This document shows positions 45,588 through 58,255 of a DNA stretch of 64,000 nt, piece after piece. Source of the DNA: Bidens hawaiensis (taxonomy: Eukaryota > Streptophyta > Magnoliopsida > Asterales > Asteraceae); assembly GCA_021521415.1 (NCBI GenBank), contig JAIQDT010009240.1, positions 1-64,000 on the forward strand, given 5' to 3'. The notes under the pieces are model-generated. The model had not been told where the DNA came from and did not search any database. It saw only the letters and a list, made by a program, of their open reading frames with translations. The position numbers and the translations under genes are program-made. Every line of letters starts with the position of its first letter. Position 1 is the first letter of the stretch.

Positions 45588-48500
45588 GAAAAAAGACGAT
45601 CTATTTACTAAAGCTTTCGATAAAAACAGATTTTTGTATTTTTGGGGGCTTAATGGTATTAAGAATTTGGGAGGTGAGAAAGAGAGTGATCTCGAGGTTA
45701 TGAATTCCGACCTTGTGTAACCATTCATCAAGGTCATGTTTCTTTGTAAATATTCTATCAAAGTTTTGTAAATAGTTTTTGGTTGGGGGGGGGGGGGGAT
45801 GGTTTGGGAGAATACAAAAACATTTAAAAATCAAAAAAGTCAAAAACATTGAAAAAGGTTTAAAATACAAAAACAATAGAAAATGTTCCTCAAAAATGAG
45901 TTTTGAAGCATAAAAGGAAGATGATAGTACATTGATCATCTTGTTCCAAGTGCCGGTAAAATTAGGTATAAAAGTCTATTGCTTTATGTTCGGTGCATTT
46001 GTAGGCTTTTAAACAAACAAGAGAATAAGTGATATAAACCTAACAAGCCAGATTGAAAGACGGATTAGAATTTTAGCACAAAGTCTTGGTAATGAAGGCA
46101 TAAATGTAACAACCTGTCATACTCAAGCCTTATGTTTCGATAGATCACCAGGGATAAAAGAATTAATAAAAGTGTTTTAAGCATCTAGTATATAATCTAC
46201 ACTTCAACGGTATATGATTTTATAACCTTAAATCGTATATTAATGGGATGATTTAGGTTTCTGGAACCATCAGGTCTTTATGCGGGTTATCATCTCGGTA
46301 TTCATTTTGGTGAATATTTAAAAATGTGCTCTCAGAGCGAACCCAGAAATGTCATTAAACTTGATAAATTTGTAATTTGTACAACCTACACTACTGAATT
46401 GATCAAACACGCCATTAGTCATACATTGTCCCTTGCTAGCGTCTTATTACCATTAAGAAACGGACCACAAGGGACACAATGTCTGCAAGGCGACATATGA
46501 AATCGTGCATACCCATCCATGGTAAATGAAACTTATGGTATTTCTTGATAACAGGGGTATGCTTTGTTATGAAACATTGTTTCTAATATTTCAAAATAAA
46601 AAAATTTAAAATGTTTTGATCTGCTGATTTTAAGGTGTAACTCATGTTGGGGTGACATGGTAAAAATCAAATTAAGCCTAAATCAAGATTAGAATCTGAT
46701 CACTTTCTGATATTGTGTGCTTAGTTGAACCTTAATCATATCACTGATGTCTCTGAATCTTTAGTTTAAAAGTTTAAGTACACAAAAATAACAATGACTG
46801 ACTTAACATCAGACATAATAAAACCGAAATATAAAACTGTGATGGAAGAACAAATAGATCAATATGATTCCTTTCTCAAGTCACAAAAATATGTTTCTTT
46901 TTGCTAATGTCTTAGTGTTTGTAGATAGTATTTTGCAAAAAAAAAAATTGTTTTTGATTACAGCCTTCGTTTAGAAACCAAAAAGATTTTTCGTATCTGT
47001 ATTATTTTCGACTTTGGTGAATAGTTAATCGGGTTTGGATATTCGAGAACCTGAATCGAGCGGTTGTTTCTAACAAAAATTTTTCAAAATGGGCTTAAAC
47101 GTCAAATGTATTAATCAAGGTTATTAAATTGGACTTGATTGGATTCGAAAGTGTGAAATTTGTCAATTTAAACGTTGTTTGAAGTTAATTGCATATAAGT
47201 ATAAGAACGTATGTTTTATGACTTATACGGATGAAGAAGTCAAAGACTTATACGACGTATAAGTCACCAATATTATACACATATGTATACTTTCTGTTAA
47301 ATAAATATAATATAGTTTGGAAGAATCTAGTGGATCAACTATAAACGGGGTTTCCAAGGACTGTCGACAAATTGGTAGATTCAGTATTAATGTTCCGTGT
47401 TAGTTATTATTTTCTACAATTCAATAATTTAAATTTCTGATGATTTCACAACATCTGTTTTGAATCCTTTGTACTACAATTCCAGGTATGTCGATATTTG
47501 GGAATGATATTTGAAGGTTTATTAGTACTGATTTTCAGAAAAAACAATTGTATTTGTTTAAGATGAAAACTGGTTTATGATATTCTATAAAATGTCAAAA
47601 TTGAAATGTTAAAGCTATATTTTTGAATGATTTGGTGACGTAAATGATGTTCTGAATCATGTTGATAGTCTTGGATCTTAATTATTGATAATAATTGTCA
47701 AATTATTAAGTCAACAGTTTTTGAAAAAGTCAAAATTAAGGTTTTTGAAAAGTCAAAATTAATGATTTTGTGATAAATCTTTTCTTATCTTTTCATTGTA
47801 ATAAATCAGATACTCATTATTTGTGTGTGTTATTGCAGATGTTGGTGGTTTTTTCTAAGGAGGATGATGATTCAGATGATGATGAAGATGATGTTTTTTC
47901 GAGGATTTGCAAGGAAAGGACGAAAAGGGTTGTCACAAGATTCTATTCAAGTTTAATGTCCGTATGATGGTGGATTATTTCCCATAATATAATATGTCCA
48001 AGTATAGGATAGATGACCGGAATGTATGATGGTGTTCTTTTGAAAATTTTGTTCACCATCACTATATTAGATTCGACCAAAGTCAACAGAATGAATATTC
48101 GGATGCCTAGGGTGCTGTCAAGCCGCCATAGCTGATTTGATAGTTCCAAATTTTGAAGTTTATATGACCGAGGTCTATTATATCTACAAAATGATGAATT
48201 CAAGATCTAGCACTATCCAAGGGGGAGTTTGCTAATGCAAAATCTCTAATGCTAGGTCTTCTAGGGTTAAATGAGTTGGCTTTGGTCATCATAGATTGTT
48301 AAGGACTTATAAGTCACTTTACCCAGCATGTAAGTCTTATACGTCGTAGACTTATACGCCCATAGGCCAAGTTTTATAAATAGGTGAAACTTTGTCATAT
48401 TTGGTAATCTTTGGAAAAATACTTTGGTAATCACTTGTACACTATGACCTTATATTCAAGAATGATTATTACTTTGAGTTGATAAGTGTTTGATTCCTTA

Positions 48501-48890
48501 GCTATTTGTTTCCACCTTATAGATTAGTATAGTGACAAAACGTATTCGATCCATATCGTATTACACTTACATGTATACGATGACATCATATGATCCGGCA
48601 CCCAGTCTTTCATACCTGAGACTGAGTATCTAGATCCCAATAGTTGAAAGGTGAAAAAGGAAGAATGAAAGGAAAACAAATTGTCGTCCCACAACCCCGT
48701 TAGCCATAGGAAAATGCACAGATACCTCTATGTGAAAGGCTGGACAAATGGTTAGTAGAATGTAAATACGACAAATCTCAAGACAAGGAGGAGTTAGTAG
48801 ATGCATCAGAAGTCATCTCGTTCTTTGTTAATATAATTTTGTAATTGTTTAATGTATATGGGTTGTTTTATAATTAATATATTGTCCATT
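45588..48890 (+). mobile_element. D-family element, plus-strand copy with gene deleted
   Basis: 45588 to about 47300 aligns in inverted orientation with 57890 to about 56000 (for example C-T-T-A-A-T-G-G-T-A-T near 45650 and 57825). An acceptor TTATTGCAG with ATG at 47839 opens a short acidic reading (to 47967). A purine tract CCAAGGGGGAGT (48217-48228) is followed by LTR-like sequence from TGCTAATG (48230) with a TATA box TTATAAATA (48373-48381) and ACTTATACG motifs. The minus copy has the same tract at 51697-51685. Almost all of the gene is missing here. The right end is approximate and a matching 5' LTR was not found. Confidence 0.5.
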
Positions 48891-48899
48891 CGCTATGAA

Positions 48900-50700
48900 T
48901 TTTTGCGGGCTATTTCGTTAGGGGATGTTAAAGAATGAGCATTTAACGTACAAGGGTCATTCGCTAAGGGATGTTTGCAAAGTTTATCAATTTCATTATC
49001 TTCGTCACCTCTTGCTCTCAAAAGTCTTAACAAATTCTCCTTTTATTAAGAGAAAATATGCTCTTCTCTCCTTTTTCTTTTCAATTTTGTTTTTAGGTGT
49101 AGGAGGTTGAGAAGTTGATGCCTTTTTTGGTAACACCCTCTTTAAAGTTTCTTTATGTTGAATAGAGTTTATTTTCTATTCCTCAAGAATCATCTTTGAA
49201 ATTCTTCTAAATTGATGTTCAACCTCTTTCTTTGTCATAAGATCAACTTATTCAAAAGGAAATTCATGATCAACTAAGAATCCCTTTTTACCGACATACA
49301 TTTGTAAGACTTTTTCTCTCTTTTTAGCCTCTTTTTTAGCATCTTATTATTTTAATTTGGCTATTTTTTCTTCATCTCTCATTTCTTTTCTTTCAATGTC
49401 AAGCAAAGTTTTGTAATTTCTCTATCATACATTTTCTCCACATTTTTAAGATTATACTTGTACCCTTTCTAAAATGCTATTTGTTTCTAAAAAAGTTTTC
49501 TTCTTTATGTCTTTCTATCATTCTCTTCTTCACTCATTTTGTTCACCAGATAGTCAAGATCATTATCATTCAGATCTTTGATCTCATCAAATGTCATACC
49601 AAAAGTCAATAGAGCTTTTATTTTAGGATCATCCCTTTAATCTCCTCCATTTGGCTCTTATATTTTCAAATTCTTAGTGAGTTAAGTTAGTTTGAGAGAA
49701 AACATGTTCAATCTTTGGTTCTTTTACAAAATCATCATCATTCACCTCATCAGAAAATTCATCTGGTGCATCAATCTCTGGTTCATTCTTTTCAGGATCC
49801 TCAACAATTGGTTTCAAACTTTTATCAAACAAAGTTTTTCCCTTTTTGGTATTTATAGCCACAAATTCTTGTCTTTTTTGTTTGGGGGCTTCTTCTTCAA
49901 GAATAACTTTTTCAGGTGACACTTGTTGTTGGGTTTTATATTTGAGATCGATGCATCGAATCGTTACTCGTTTATAATAAATATAAAGGGCAAGTCGACA
50001 ACGAAAAATAACGAGAAATTGAAGATTTTTCGGTTGAACTACGAGAGTTTTATATTATTTTAGTGCTCTTATCCTAGAGGCAGATGGAGTGAATACCAAG
50101 ACATAAGACCACTACAAATAGATGATTGGGTTATGTGTTTCATTTGATGTGTTTTATTGGGAGTTTTAACCCAGGGATGAGCTCTCCTCGGGTGGAGAGC
50201 GTCAATGACTATGTATGTATGTATATGTTTATGTATACATGAGTGTTCTTCATGTAAATCATTTGGTTAATTGACTCATACTACTATATCTACCTCTTTG
50301 TGTTTCGGTTACAATTTTTCATCCTATATTGATTGTTAATCGAATCAAACTCTCCACATCTGTCCGATAGTTCTTTCAAGATTGAATACGTGTTAAGATT
50401 CGATCCTAGCTAGATCTGAGCTCGTTTATCACCGTTCGACACGCTTCCGCACTGGAGCTCGGTTCTCACACTTGTTCATTTATAGTCTCAGTGTCAGGAG
50501 CCACTTGCCTACCTCAATTGTCTTATCATGAACATGCTTATTTTTACTTGCTCTCTTTATACGGTACATCATATATTCATCGGGCCATGCCCTATTATTC
50601 ACATCAGTTATTAATTGTTTTGTAATCCCTTCAACATTTAGTTCAAAAACAATTCATTACTATCATCTTCAGTGTTTTGATCTTCTCACGCAATATTAAT
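48900..50700 (-). pseudogene. Lys/Glu-rich fragment of a longin-like element gene, split by a solo LTR
   Basis: An 82-codon reading (49922-49674) contains E-E-E-A-P-K-Q-K-R-Q-E-F and E-P-E-I-D-A-P-D-E-F. It continues with stops through a block F-G-M-T-F-D-E-I-K-D-L-N-D-N-D-L-D-Y-L (about 49610-49550) and Lys-rich helices to about 48950. Across the 49927-50470 insertion the frame resumes upstream (V-A-P-D-T-E-T-I-N-E-Q-V). Further up, 50640-50530 reads N-V-E-G-I-T-K-Q-L-I. The style matches the C-terminal halves of T/D genes. Function unknown. Confidence 0.45.
49927..50470. repeat. Solo LTR or small LTR element, 544 bp
   Basis: It starts TGTTGGGTTT and ends GGTTCTCACA, with the exact 5-bp duplication CTTGT at 49922-49926 and 50471-50475. 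Removing it restores the reading of the interrupted gene fragment. It is unrelated to the other LTRs here. Orientation cannot be fixed; it has no ORF. It includes a CTCCTCGGGTGGAGAG stretch (about 50186-50202) that can fold into a short stem. Confidence 0.8.
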
Positions 50701-50819
50701 TACATTATCAATAATTTATGAAAGAACGTTTTCCAATAACAAGTAGGATCGATATGGCAGTAGAATACTATCTACTCTTCAACATTATGTGCGAAATTCA
50801 TAATGAGATGAATTGAAAA

Positions 50820-51684
50820 CAAGTAGTCCTTTTAATCTCTTCTATTTATATTAATCAAAACAGTTTTAGTTCATAACAAATATTACAGTCTTTCTGCTCA
50901 AGTACTTTGGAATGAATAACAACTAAACATAATGCATAAGTCTAGTTTTATAGACTTGGATAGCACATATACGGCAAATATGACATATACGATGCATATG
51001 TTATGCGTCGTATAAGTACATATGCGCTACATATAGACATATGCGCTATAACACCCCCCCTTAATATTGCTACGTTTTGATATTCAATATTTCTTTCTTT
51101 TTTATTCAAATGGCTTCTACATCCTTTTTGAGCCTTTGTTGCCCCCATCCACCTGAAGATTTGGTGTTACTGCGTAGATGTCTTACTAGGGTCTTGGTTT
51201 TGCGTTGTACATAGTTTAAATGTCTTATGTTATGTTATAGCGCATAAGTTCGTTGCAGCGCATATGTACTTATTGTTAGATCATTATCCTTATCATGCAT
51301 AACATCATGTACGTGCATAAACGCTATGATATGGATCGAATAACATGTGTTTACTATACTATACTATATTGCAGAATTATATCATAAAGGTGTTACAACA
51401 CAGTCACTCATAAACTTCAATATATTGATATAACTATGAGAGTACAAATCTAATCAGAATGTCAACTGTTACAAGATTAAACTTGAAAAGCCTATTTACA
51501 CCGTCTACAGTGCGGGCACATAAAGACTAGGCACTGTATAAGCTTAAACTGACGTATAAGCTTCGCCACTATCTTATATGTTACACTTTAAATATTTTCA
51601 AATAATGACAATTCAGCCCCTTACAATAATACAAATGACATTATTAGCCCACTAGACCTAGCATTAGACATTAACGCTCTAACA
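50820..51684 (-). repeat. LTR-like 3' region of the D-family minus copy
   Basis: It starts TGTTAGAGCG at 51684, just after the purine tract CCAAGGGGGAGTT (51697-51685), as at the 3' end of copia-type elements. It contains repeated CATATGCGCTA/ACGTATAAG motifs (50950-51055, 51225-51275, 51540-51560) and aligns in part with 48230-48600 in the opposite orientation (GTATTCGATCCATATC). The left limit is approximate. Confidence 0.5.
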
Positions 51685-51848
51685 AACTCCCCCTTGGATA
51701 TTGCTAGTTCTGCAATCCATAACAAAAACTCCCTTTTGATATTCCTTCATTGCTTCCTCAAACGACGGCTTTGTAGATCCTTGTTGAGATGTAGGTTTGG
51801 ATACACCCATGTCTTTATATTGATTCTATTCCAAGAAACCTCCATAAC

Positions 51849-54800
51849 TCAATCTTTAAGCTTAGCTTCCAATTCAGTTTCAAGCGTCTCTTGCTCTTCA
51901 CTAACCGCACTCCAATTGGTCTCCCATGCTCTACCCGAATGTATTTTCTTATCAAAGCATAAGTCCACAACCTTTTGAAACTGGTTGTCTTGAGTCTTTA
52001 CTTTCTCGTCATTACATTGAATTTTGTTTACGTGCAGTATCTGAATACCTTTCCACAAACATTTTGTCAACCACATTGGATCATATACTCTAATCACATA
52101 ATACTTTTCGTTCCCACGATCCAAATATATGCTCTCTTCACCAATCAACTCCAAATAAGACCAACACAGGAAGTAAGGATGCAAATCCTATTCCATTGTG
52201 TACAATGGTATAATGCGAAGCGAATTTGGACTGGTATACCTCAAAGTTCTAATCAACTCTCTTTCAGGATTTTTACGATTTTTCGATTTGAACACCGTAG
52301 GTAACTGATGTGTCCATTTCTTGAAACCACGTTTAACTTCTCTAACCATAAACTTCCATATCAGGTTCACCGGACCACTCTTCACTTTATACAGCAAATC
52401 ATAATGCATACAGATATCGTACACATCAAACCATGGCAGACTTTTCATTTCCATCAAATTATTGAAGTTTTGCACTCCAAATAATCTGCAAATTTCAATC
52501 TTCTTGATCTTACTCGAATACGTAATACTCAAGAATTTTCCCATTGCTGTATCTTTTCAAGTCTTTTGATAATACTTGACAGGTTTTTTGAAAACTGCTT
52601 TTGGAATTTCAACACGATCAGGAAACCAACTCTTTATCTCTTCTTCACTGAACTTCTTTGCTTGTTTATTTCGATTTGGTTCCATCTCTATCTCCTCATC
52701 AAACACTTCATCAAAAGAATCAAATTCTTCTTGTTTACCCACGTACTTGACAGCTTCCGTTTTATCCATAAACTCAATATCAGAATTTAACCAATAAGCA
52801 TTAATATCGGGTTCATGAATATCTTTTTCGAAGTCAAACGTCAAGCCATCCATCGATACTTCCAACATTTTCGCCAATGCAGATTTAACAATGGGAATCT
52901 CCAACTCTTCCAGTTCACCTTCTATATTAGTAACATGGAAATTAGAAGTAATCAAATCTTCTAACTCCTCCACAGTTTTATCAGATGGTGCACTTTTAGA
53001 TTTTGATTCCTATGGTGGATCATCTTTTTGAACATCACCACCAAGATGCTTAAATTTCTTATTTCAATTACCAGCAACCAAACCAGCACCACCTTGCGGT
53101 GTGTCATCGTCATCCAAGTCATGAAAATCATCATGATCAGTATCACCAAATTCTAACATTTCATCATCTTCTTTATCCTCTTCTTCCTCCTCAACAACCT
53201 TTACATCATCCACAACAAGAATTGGTTGTTCAACAGCTTCAACATTTGGCTCAGTAACTGGTACATCTATATAACTAGACTCACCAGCTCGCACAGAATT
53301 CTAACATTTCATCATCTTCTTTATCCTCTTCTTCCTCCTCAACAACCTTTACATCATCCTCAACAAGAATTGGTTGTTCAACAGTTTCAACAATTGGCTC
53401 AGTAACTGGTACATCTATATAACCAAACTCACCAACTCGCACAGAAGCTTCAACCACTTTTACAATAATAGTCTCTTCGTTTTTTGATTTGCCTTTATCA
53501 GCAGCCTTTTCCAAGTCATAATCTACACGGAAAGATGCCTCTGCTACACCAATATCACCACCATACACCCTTCCAAACACGGTGTTTCCAGCTTCAGCTC
53601 GATCAACCTCTGAGTTTAAACGTATACCCAATTTCTGCTCAATTATAATAAAGTATTTCATGTGTTCTACAAGCAAATCGTCAGATAATTTCCTTTTGCA
53701 TTCACTTTCGTCCAACCTCTTCTTGATTTCAATGATATCAGCTCGTAAACGAACATTTTCATCAACAAGACTGTTGATATTCACATCTTGATTTGCAACC
53801 TTTTTCTTTAACATATCAACATCTTCTTTTGCAGGACCATCAATCTGCAGAAAAACATCAAAAAATGACTGTTGTGAGGATTTAGGATCAAATGTTTGAG
53901 AAACTTTGGGAACATCTTTCGGTATTTATTTATGTACAAACACATCAAATTTTGGTGTAAACTTTGGAGTCTTCGAAAAATGATCTATTGCATCATCTAA
54001 ATTCACCTCAAACTCAGGTGTTTTCTCAGTTTCAGGTGCCTTCTCAGATTCAGGTGCCTTGACCACCTTTGGAGCTTTACCAACTTCATCATCAGATTCA
54101 TCGACCAAACATCTATCAATCACAGATCTTTTTACCATATGCTTGACACGCTTTTTCTTCTTAGGTTGACTTGCTTCAGGAACATATGTTTCAACGTCAT
54201 CATCAGACTTTTTCTTTGTTCTATGTTCCTTAAGATAATCATGCATTTCACGAGGATTATCCAATACAATCTTAGGAACTTCATTATCACACTCTGTTTC
54301 TTCATCATCAATAGATTTGTCAACAACTGGTTCTTGTTGAGCTTGAATAGGAGTCGAAGGTGTAACAACCATAGGTTTAACCACACGCTTACGTTTCTTG
54401 TTAATCTTTTGAGAACTTTCAGCTTCAGCATCCTCAGCTTTCACAAACCATTTTCCTCCCAAAGAAACATACCCTTGCATTCTTACATTCTCATTTTCCC
54501 TATCAGAATCACTATCCTCCTTTCTTCATTGATTATTAGAAGGTGCCACAAAATCAAGATTCAGCAAATGTCCAAATAAAGCTTTGAATTTAGGAATTCG
54601 ATCTTCATCCTTTTACTTGTAAGTCTTAAGCTTATCACACCCAGTGACAGACATGTGAGCTAGCTTCATCACCTCCCCAGACTTATCAATATCAGGAAAT
54701 TGATGATCGATAATCAGCTGAATATTTTTTGGATATATCAACCATTTGTTATTAAAATAAAGCTTCATGTGTTCAAGGATAACTTTGGAAAAGTTATACT

Positions 54801-55319
54801 TTAGGTTGAAGCTTAAGGCAGTCATCATGCGCATTTGATAATCAAGAACTTCTTCATATCCACCCTTCGTGTGCCCGAAGCAGTGTACTATCACATGTAC
54901 CAAAAACTTATAAGGCCTTGATAACCCAATCTTTAAGAATCGTTTTGCCCAGTTCATTCTGGTACCCCATCCTTTGCAAACAACCTTTCACCATCCGCTC
55001 ATTTAATGATGTAGGATCAGTAGATTCATCTCCAAGTTCCAAAACATCTCTTAATACTTGCTCAGACACTATAATCTCCTTTTTTTTAACCACAGATTTT
55101 ATGCATTCCTCTTCAATTGTTGCATTATACCAAAATTAAGCAACCAACTCCTTAATAATTATAGTGATCGTTGTGATTGCTTTAAAGATCATTGATCTCT
55201 CGAAGAATGGCAATATGACTCGAAACTGTTCCATATTGTCGTCAGAAGCATAAAGAAAAGCACAGATGTTATGGTTTGCATCGAAATCTTTGATTCTCAC
55301 CATTTGCACATACACAATC
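51849..55319 (-). pseudogene. D-family longin-like gene, near full length but broken
   Basis: ATG at 55319 opens MVRIKDFDANHNICAFLY, the family start signature. A stop at 55136-55138, a frameshift near 54920, and stops near 54610 and 53923 interrupt it. Blocks in order: a longin-like part to about 54613 (P-Y-K-F-L-V-H-V-I-V-H-C and F-N-L-K-Y-N-F-S-K-V-I), a Lys/Glu-rich part with K-A-P-E repeats (54480-53926), a coiled coil (53814-53600), an acidic part with a tandem duplication (53151-53446), and a C-terminal globular region (52973-51849) with W-F-P-D-R-V-E-I-P, L-I-W-K-F-M-V-R-E-V and Y-V-I-R-V-Y-D-P-M-W-L. Sum about 1,150 codons. The acceptor before the ATG reads TGCAA instead of TGCAG. 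Function unknown. Confidence 0.6.
53151..53446 (-). repeat. 148-bp tandem duplication in the D-family gene
   Basis: 53151-53298 and 53299-53446 are near-identical, both encoding Y-I-D-V-P-V-T-E-P and V-V-E-E-E-E-E-D-K-E-D-D-E-M-L-E-F. As 148 is not a multiple of 3, the duplication shifts the frame and ends the upstream reading at C-A-S-W-stop (53281). Confidence 0.9.
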
Positions 55320-57890
55320 AAACAAATAGATAACATGTTAATAAATTTTATAACAATTTTATAAAATTCAAGTGTACACGTATAAGCATGATTTTAAATG
55401 TATAACTCTAGTTCAATATGAAAACCCATATAGGATCAATCAACATATAAGTTTCAACATCCGTATAAGATCAATCAACGTATAAGTCCATATGAGAGTA
55501 AGCCTATGAACGGATAAGTAAGATGATCTTATACGTTGTGTAAGTTCATCAAACTTATATGCCATATAAGTATTATTCATACTTATGCGCTCAACAGTCA
55601 AAACTAGGTCAAACATCAATTGATCAAAACAGACAGTAATGGACCTGGATTTTTGGTCAAACAAGTTCGCAAACTAATCGATAATCACAAACAAACCAAC
55701 CCCCTATGATATAGATCCAATTAAGTCCATTTAAGACCAAATATCAAAAAGTACCGTTCATCGCTAAAACCATTCACAGATCTGTCATACAAACATGAAT
55801 TTATACTTTTAATGTCACTTGCAGTGTGCGAATCAACCACAAGTAAACTAAGAAATCAAAACCCCAGTTATACGGACGGATGATAATTGAACAATGAACT
55901 GGCGTGTAAGTTCTCAAGTGTATACGTCTGAACAATAATAAGAATTTCTCAGTATAACCTCCTTATATATGATACACCTATACGCCGTATAAGTGCTTGA
56001 CTATAAGCAAATCAAATTATACGCCCGTATAAGTTAATCATTTATATATTTGAGATTTCCAAACCGTTGAAATCTGACATACGATCCAGATCAAGTCCAC
56101 ACAAATGACCTTGAAGAATCTTTTAAAAATTTTGAAACAATTTTTTACCTTCTTAGATATCCAGAATCTAAACATTTAAATCTCATATTTTGAATCATTT
56201 TTGTCATAAACAACATCTCGATTCCGATTCTTAGATATCCAGAATCTAAAATAAATCAGTTTTAACATTTAAATCTCATATCCGGAATCACCATTCACCA
56301 AAATCCAAAATAAATTAGAAATAAAAATCTTTTTGGTTTATGAATGAAAAGATGTAATCAAGACAAAAATTACCAAACTAAGAACGAGTAATAAAGCAAA
56401 AATAAAAACACATATTTTTGTAAGTTAAGCAAGGAATCATATTGATCAATCCGTTCTTCCATCACGGTTTTTAGTTTTATTATTTCTAATGATAAATCGT
56501 TATGGATATTGTTGTCCACTTAAACTTTTGTAATAAAAGATTCAGAGACTTCTGTGATATGATCAAGGTTCAACTAAGCACATAATATCGGAACATGACT
56601 AGTTTCTAATCTTGATTCATGATTATTTTGATGTTTACCACATCACTACAACTTGACTTAAACCTTAGAACCAGCAAATGAAAACATTTAAAAATTTTAA
56701 CTTTTGGCAATCATAGCAACGACTTTCCACAACAAGGCATTCCCCTGTTAACAAGCAACACACCAAGCTTCCTTTTACAAGGATGAGTACGCACGATTTC
56801 ATCTGTCGGCTTACATACATTGTATTTCCCTAGGGTTTGTTTCTTAATGGTATTAAGACACGCGCAAGGGAAAAACAATGTATGACAAACAATTTTTATC
56901 AAGTCAGTAGTGAAGTTTTGTACATTTGTACATAGCGATCAAGTTTAATGACTTATCAGGGTTCGCTCGCTTGAGCATAATTTAAACTATTCTTTTGAAT
57001 ACCCAGATGAAAAACCGCATAAATACCTCATGGCTCCAGAAACCTAATGCATCCCTTCAATACATGATTGAAGGCTATAAAACCATACTACATTGACATG
57101 TAGACCTTGTACTAGACGCTTAAAACACTTTATTCTTTGATCTACTGAAACATAAGGCTTGAGTATGACAGGCTATTACATTTCTGGCTTCATTACCAAG
57201 ACTTTTGCTAGAATACTAACCCATCTTTCAGCATGGTAATTTATGTTTATATCATTTATTCACTTACTTGTTTGTTCAAAAGCCTACCCAAACACCGAAC
57301 ATTAAGCAATATACTATTATTCTTCAATTTACCGGATTTGGAACAAGACAATCAATGTACTATCATCTTCGTTTTATGCTTCAAAACTCATTTTGAGGAG
57401 TAATTTTCTATTGTTTTTGTATATTTCACATTTTTCAATGTTTTTGGCTTTTAAGAATTTTTTCAAATGTTTTTACATTTTACCTAACGCCCCAGTTACT
57501 TTCCATTCTCATGTAAACGGCTCTCCTGAATATCTACAAGTAAATATCAGAACCAAACATATACATGTGTATATGTCCTTTAAATGTGATTAACTGACAT
57601 AATTTTCAACGAAAGGTTATATTCGAATGTTTTTGTTTTTTCTCAAAATACATACCGAAATCACAATATTTTCGTATTTTTCCAAAACCATTTCTTCCCC
57701 CAAAATCAAAAACCATTTAAAGAAAATATTTACAAAGAAAATTTGACCTGGTGAACGGTTACTCAATGGTCGGAATCCATAACCTCAGTATCACTCACTT
57801 TCCCACCGCCCATAGACTTTATACCATTAAGCCCCAATAAATACAAAAATCTGTTTTTATCAAAAGCTTTAGTAAAATGATCATCTTTTT
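55320..57890 (-). other. Leader / 5' region of the D-family minus copy
   Basis: 2.57 kb without a gene. 55370-56040 is dense in ACTTATACG and CGTATAAGT motifs, often paired as near-palindromes (for example near 55990 and 56030). 56110-56290 carries a repeated AGATATCCAGAATCTAAA segment. From about 56000 to 57890 it aligns, inverted, with 45588-47300. It is cut at 57890 by gypsy 3. Confidence 0.55.
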
Positions 57891-58243
57891 TGTGACAATC
57901 GTCAATTTCAGGTTAACTCCGTTAACTCAACTCCGTCAATTCAAACTTTAAGATCATTGAATCTATAACGCACACATCATTACATTTAAACTAGGGTTTA
58001 AATGACGCTTAACACTTACTACATGTGTAGTCTTTCGGGATTTGCACCGAAACGCAAACGAGTTGACGCAAACGATTGATAAATAAACGAAAAACGTCAA
58101 AACAATAATTATGTGATAATTATGTGTTAGACTTATGTGTTATGTGATAACATGATTATAAACGTTAACTCAAGACGAAAACAAGCTAGTTAGGCTAGAA
58201 AAACAACACTTGAAAGTAGAGGGACTAGAGTGTAACTTGTATA

Positions 58244-58255
58244 TCTATAAATATA
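58244..58255 (+). promoter_or_regulatory. TATA box of the gypsy 3 LTR
   Basis: TCTATAAATATA lies about 350 bases into the LTR and about 45 bases before a C-rich leader (CGATCGGCCCCTCCC, 58302-58316) that is conserved as a G-rich block in the inverted LTR copies. Transcription should start near 58275-58290. Confidence 0.7.

Noticed and set aside
47770..47967. 65-codon acidic ORF as a host gene exon
   Set aside because: It sits at the gene position of a gene-deleted D-family copy, directly after the family's acceptor site; it is a remnant.
45588..57890. Single 12-kb DNA transposon with long terminal inverted repeats
   Set aside because: The purine tracts followed by LTR-like starts on both strands, and gene remnants in both arms, fit two opposed LTR-type copies better. 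No terminal motif with target duplication could be seen, since the right end is disrupted by gypsy 3. It remains possible.
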